A stretch of 8,758 bases of DNA from Bacillota bacterium (lineage in GTDB: Bacteria; Bacillota; Clostridia; Christensenellales; SZUA-584). The stretch is from positions 1 to 8,758 of the forward strand of contig JAEZIW010000065.1 of assembly GCA_023436525.1 (NCBI GenBank). Reading direction: 5' to 3'. Below the pieces are notes generated by a model, which was given only the letters and a program-made list of their open reading frames with translations, ran no database searches and was not told the DNA's origin. A program made the translations under genes and the position numbers. Below, in pieces: positions 7,096-8,758 of the stretch; positions within the stretch are counted from its first letter, which is position 1; each line of letters starts with the position of its first letter.

Positions 7096-7123
7096 AATAC
7101 AATAAGTAGTTTATGCCTATAAT
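7096..7123 (+). promoter_or_regulatory. Probable promoter of the two tiny genes
   Basis: A perfect -10 box TATAAT (7118-7123) is preceded at 16 bases by the weak -35 AATACA (7096-7101). It lies within the right copy of the direct repeat and would start RNA near 7130, just before the ribosome binding site at 7135-7140. With the left copy's flank the -35 would be the perfect TTGACA. Confidence 0.4.
7099..7123 (+). repeat. Right copy of 24/25-nt direct repeat flanking the Abi module
   Basis: A near-identical partner of 6000-6023, in the same orientation; it begins ACAATAAGTA and ends GCCTATAAT. Similarity stops sharply on both sides of the repeat. Confidence 0.65.
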
Positions 7124-7146
7124 AAGCTCCGAAAGAGGTGATGCTT

Positions 7147-7293
7147 GTGTCTAAGAAAAAACCAATTATCAATCCGAACATGGTCGCCAATCCAATCATT
7201 TTGCCGGATGCAAAAGATACGGTTGTAACCAATATTAAAGACCCGAAGGATGACAGCCACAAGGTGTCCCTTGGGCCGCATTCAAAGAGATAG
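7147..7293 (+). CDS. 48-residue small protein of unknown function
   Basis: GTG start with a clear ribosome binding site GAGGTG (7135-7140) 6 bases upstream; the in-frame ATG at 7141 directly abuts that site and is too close. The product begins MSKKKPIINPNMV, contains PIILPDAKDTVV and KDPKDDSHK, and ends SLGPHSKR. It is hydrophilic, with a basic N-terminus and many Pro, Asn and Asp residues. It has no signal peptide, membrane segment or cysteine. I do not recognise a family. The good ribosome binding site and an upstream promoter-like element support a real gene. Confidence 0.6.
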   Translation: MSKKKPIINPNMVANPIILPDAKDTVVTNIKDPKDDSHKVSLGPHSKR

Positions 7294-7306
7294 GATGGGA
7301 TCAGTC

Positions 7307-7363
7307 ATGGCGAAGAATAAGAACGAGAAGAAAAAGAAGAGCGAGAAAAAGATAACAACATAA
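7307..7363 (+). CDS. 18-residue lysine-rich micro-ORF
   Basis: ATG 7307 follows AGGATGGG (7292-7299) by 7 bases, and that site overlaps the stop of the preceding small gene, as in a coupled pair. The peptide is MAKNKNEKKKKSEKKITT, almost entirely Lys, Glu and Asn. ATG 7295 in the same frame would add four residues. It is too short for statistics. It may be a real peptide translated with the 48-residue gene, or chance in an A-rich stretch. Confidence 0.3.
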   Translation: MAKNKNEKKKKSEKKITT

Positions 7364-7390
7364 GCGTAGTGCAAAATAAATATGTGGATT

Positions 7391-7419
7391 AAAAAAGCCG
7401 CTCGTTGTCGAGCGGCTTT
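7391..7419 (-). terminator. Terminator of the DEAD-box helicase gene
   Basis: AAAGCCGCTCG (7394-7404) pairs perfectly with CGAGCGGCTTT (7409-7419) over eleven pairs around a 4-nt loop. Read on the minus strand it is followed by six T (7396-7391), 8 bases after the helicase stop codon. On the plus strand only TTTC follows, so any effect on the converging small genes would be weaker. Confidence 0.9.
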
Positions 7420-7427
7420 CATCGTTC

Positions 7428-8531
7428 TTACACAGCTTTTTCTTCGGAAATCGTCACGCGGAAATGCCGTTCTATCTCCGATATACGCCCGGTATCCATC
7501 GGCGAAACCAGCGTGCACGCACGGCCCGCATGCCCGGCCCGGCCTGTGCGGCCGATGCGATGCACATAATACTCCATCTTGTCCGGAATATCATAATTGA
7601 TCACCAGATCAATTTCTCTCACGTCGATACCGCGCGCCGCTACGTCTGTCGCGACCATCACATTGGTCTTGCCGCTGCGAAAAGCGCTCATCACGGTGTC
7701 ACGCTGATTCTGGCTCAAATCGCCGTGCAGGCAGCCGACGGGCAGCCCCTGCTCTCTGAGCAAATGCTGAACCGTTTTCACCTGCCGCTTGGTGTTGCAA
7801 AACACAAGTGCGAGCCTCGGGTTTTCCTTGCTGATCAGAAGCTGCACCGCTTTGCACTTGCCGCGCGACCCGACAGTCAGGTAAGACTGCCGCACCGTTG
7901 CGGCGGGTTCGTTGCGCTCGCCGATCTCAATGCGCACAGCGTCCGTCTGAAACTCTTTCACGATGGCGGATACCGCTTTGTTCATTGTTGCCGAGAACAG
8001 CAGCGTCTGGTGGTTGCCCGTCACATACGAAAGAATTGCGCGGATATCCGGCAGAAAGCCGAAGCTGAGCATTTCATCCGCTTCATCCAGCACCACAGTG
8101 CGGATGTTCTGCAGCTTTAATACATTGCGGCCAATCAAATCTTTCACGCGGCCGGGAGTCCCCACCACTATCTGTGCGCCCGCACGAAGCGCGCGAATCT
8201 GCACGCTGGCGGCCTGCCCGCCGTACACGCTGACAATGCGGATTTTCTTGTGCGCCGACAGCACACGGAACACCTCGGTAATCTGCAAGGCGAGCTCGCG
8301 CGTGGGGCAGAGCACCAAGGTCTGCGTTTTTGAGTTGTTCAAAAACGTCTTTTCAATAATAGGCACGGCAAACGCGGCAGTTTTACCCGTTCCCGTCTGG
8401 GCAATGCCCATGATGTCCCATCCGCCGAAAATCAGCTCCAGTGTTTTTTGCTGAATGGGCGTGGGTTCCGTAAACCCGGCTTTTTGCAGGGTTGCTTTCA
8501 TCTCTTCCGAAAGCAGTTCAAAGTATTTCAA
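7428..8531 (-). CDS. DEAD-box ATP-dependent RNA helicase (core only)
   Basis: 367 residues from a TTG start (8529-8531) with ribosome binding site GAGGA (8536-8540) on the minus strand. The frame extends to 8591, but without a better signal. All helicase motifs are present: Q motif FTEPTPIQ (20-27), motif I AQTGTGKT (44-51), PTRELA (76-81), GTPGR (124-128), DEAD (149-152), SAT (180-182), VFCNT (243-247), ATDVAARGID (294-303) and HRIGRTGR (324-331). It unwinds short RNA duplexes with ATP. The protein stops soon after the second RecA-like domain, lacking the basic or RNA-binding C-terminal extension of CshA, CsdA or DbpA. It is therefore closer to short RhlE-like or CshB-like forms, and I give no symbol. 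It converges on the small genes to its left. Confidence 0.95.
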   Translation of the reverse strand: MKYFELLSEEMKATLQKAGFTEPTPIQQKTLELIFGGWDIMGIAQTGTGKTAAFAVPIIEKTFLNNSKTQTLVLCPTRELALQITEVFRVLSAHKKIRIVSVYGGQAASVQIRALRAGAQIVVGTPGRVKDLIGRNVLKLQNIRTVVLDEADEMLSFGFLPDIRAILSYVTGNHQTLLFSATMNKAVSAIVKEFQTDAVRIEIGERNEPAATVRQSYLTVGSRGKCKAVQLLISKENPRLALVFCNTKRQVKTVQHLLREQGLPVGCLHGDLSQNQRDTVMSAFRSGKTNVMVATDVAARGIDVREIDLVINYDIPDKMEYYVHRIGRTGRAGHAGRACTLVSPMDTGRISEIERHFRVTISEEKAV

Positions 8532-8562
8532 ATTTTCCTCATTTCTTTTCCGGTTTTCACAT

Positions 8563-8598
8563 AAAAAACAAAGACCATGCCGAGATAGCAAAGTCTTT
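8563..8598 (-). promoter_or_regulatory. Terminator-like hairpin in the helicase leader
   Basis: On the minus strand AAAGAC (8598-8593) pairs with GTCTTT (8575-8570), with a further three inner pairs, and G plus six T (8568-8563) follow. It lies about 30 bases before the helicase start and just after the predicted RNA start. It could be an attenuator controlling the helicase, or the terminator of an upstream transcript. Confidence 0.4.
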
Positions 8599-8605
8599 CG
8601 AATTT

Positions 8606-8633
8606 GTTATAACGCAAGTTCGTATCTTTTCAC
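8606..8633 (-). promoter_or_regulatory. Possible promoter of the helicase gene
   Basis: On the minus strand GTGAAA (8633-8628) and TATAAC (8611-8606) are spaced 16 bases apart. RNA would begin near 8599, giving a leader of roughly 68 nt. Confidence 0.35.
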
Positions 8634-8705
8634 GCCGGAGCCGGAAAGCCCCGATACGCGCACGGGTCTCAATTCCCATGCCGTGTGTATTAAAAATACG
8701 ACTTG
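8607..8705 (-). other. Short open frame resembling a protein C-terminus, overlapping a structured stretch
   Basis: On the minus strand a frame is open from after a TGA (8708-8706) to TAA (8609-8607). It encodes 32 residues including WELRPVRVSGLSGSGVKRYE and ends LAL. No ATG, GTG or TTG start has a good ribosome binding site. The same bases can fold: CGTATC and GATACG pair around an inner GGGGC/GCTCC stem. It may be a remnant of a gene, a dispersed repeat or a structured RNA. The rest of 8592-8758 shows nothing further. Confidence 0.25.
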
Positions 8706-8758
8706 TCAAGTGCGATTCTTCTATGAATGCTTCGCGTGGCTGCGCAAACGATACTTAT

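Noticed and set aside
7141..7146. ATG 7141 as start of the 48-residue gene
   Set aside because: It directly abuts the GAGGTG ribosome binding site; GTG 7147 has the proper 6-base spacing.
7074..7262. Hydrophobic 62-residue minus-strand frame, possible membrane toxin antisense to the 48-residue gene
   Set aside because: Hydrophobicity is expected when Lys/Asn/Asp-rich codons are read in reverse. The plus strand has the better ribosome binding site and a promoter-like element. The frame also runs through the promoter region.
7464..8454. Long plus-strand frames of 218 and 163 residues
   Set aside because: They are opposite the DEAD-box helicase, which carries every expected motif on the minus strand.
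8529..8591. Longer helicase start at TTG 8591
   Set aside because: It would add 20 residues with no family resemblance and place the terminator-like hairpin inside the coding region; TTG 8531 has a GAGGA site and begins with the typical KYFELL sequence.

Overview
The window looks like chromosomal DNA of a moderately GC-rich Gram-positive anaerobe of the Clostridia, probably Oscillospiraceae-like. Reasons: type I-like dockerin and cohesin modules, a SpoIID/LytB enzyme, an InlB-type repeat surface protein ending in a membrane anchor, and strong purine-rich ribosome binding sites in front of several genes. No ribosomal RNA or taxonomic marker is present, so the assignment is an inference.

Left part (1-5004): a truncated InlB-repeat surface protein (1-1674) is followed by a lower-GC stretch (1675-1935) that reads like a decayed gene fragment. 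Next come two tightly packed genes only 6 bases apart. The first encodes a secreted SpoIID/LytB-type peptidoglycan lytic enzyme with a C-terminal dockerin (2002-3765). The second encodes a single-cohesin protein with a signal peptide and a C-terminal membrane anchor (3772-5004). Read together they suggest a miniature, non-cellulosomal cohesin-dockerin system that tethers a cell-wall enzyme to the outside of the membrane. This is the clearest candidate for an unusual system here.

Middle part (5049-7363): an aldo/keto reductase gene with a good ribosome binding site and a downstream hairpin is followed by a sharp drop in GC. The AT-rich island carries an Abi_2-family HEPN abortive-infection gene (6065-6970) with its own promoter. 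A second, near-consensus promoter overlaps the 3' end of that gene and points into a very short two-hairpin stretch ending in a textbook terminator, so it probably makes an RNA of about 60 nt. A near-identical 24/25-nt direct repeat lies on each side of this module (6000-6023 and 7099-7123), as if the defence cassette had been placed into the promoter of two tiny downstream genes (7147-7293 and 7307-7363).

Right part (7391-8758): a convergent, minus-strand, core-only DEAD-box RNA helicase (7428-8531) starts at TTG. It has its own terminator, and its short leader contains a terminator-like hairpin. Beyond its promoter the end of the window holds only a short structured stretch with a possible conserved C-terminal coding fragment.
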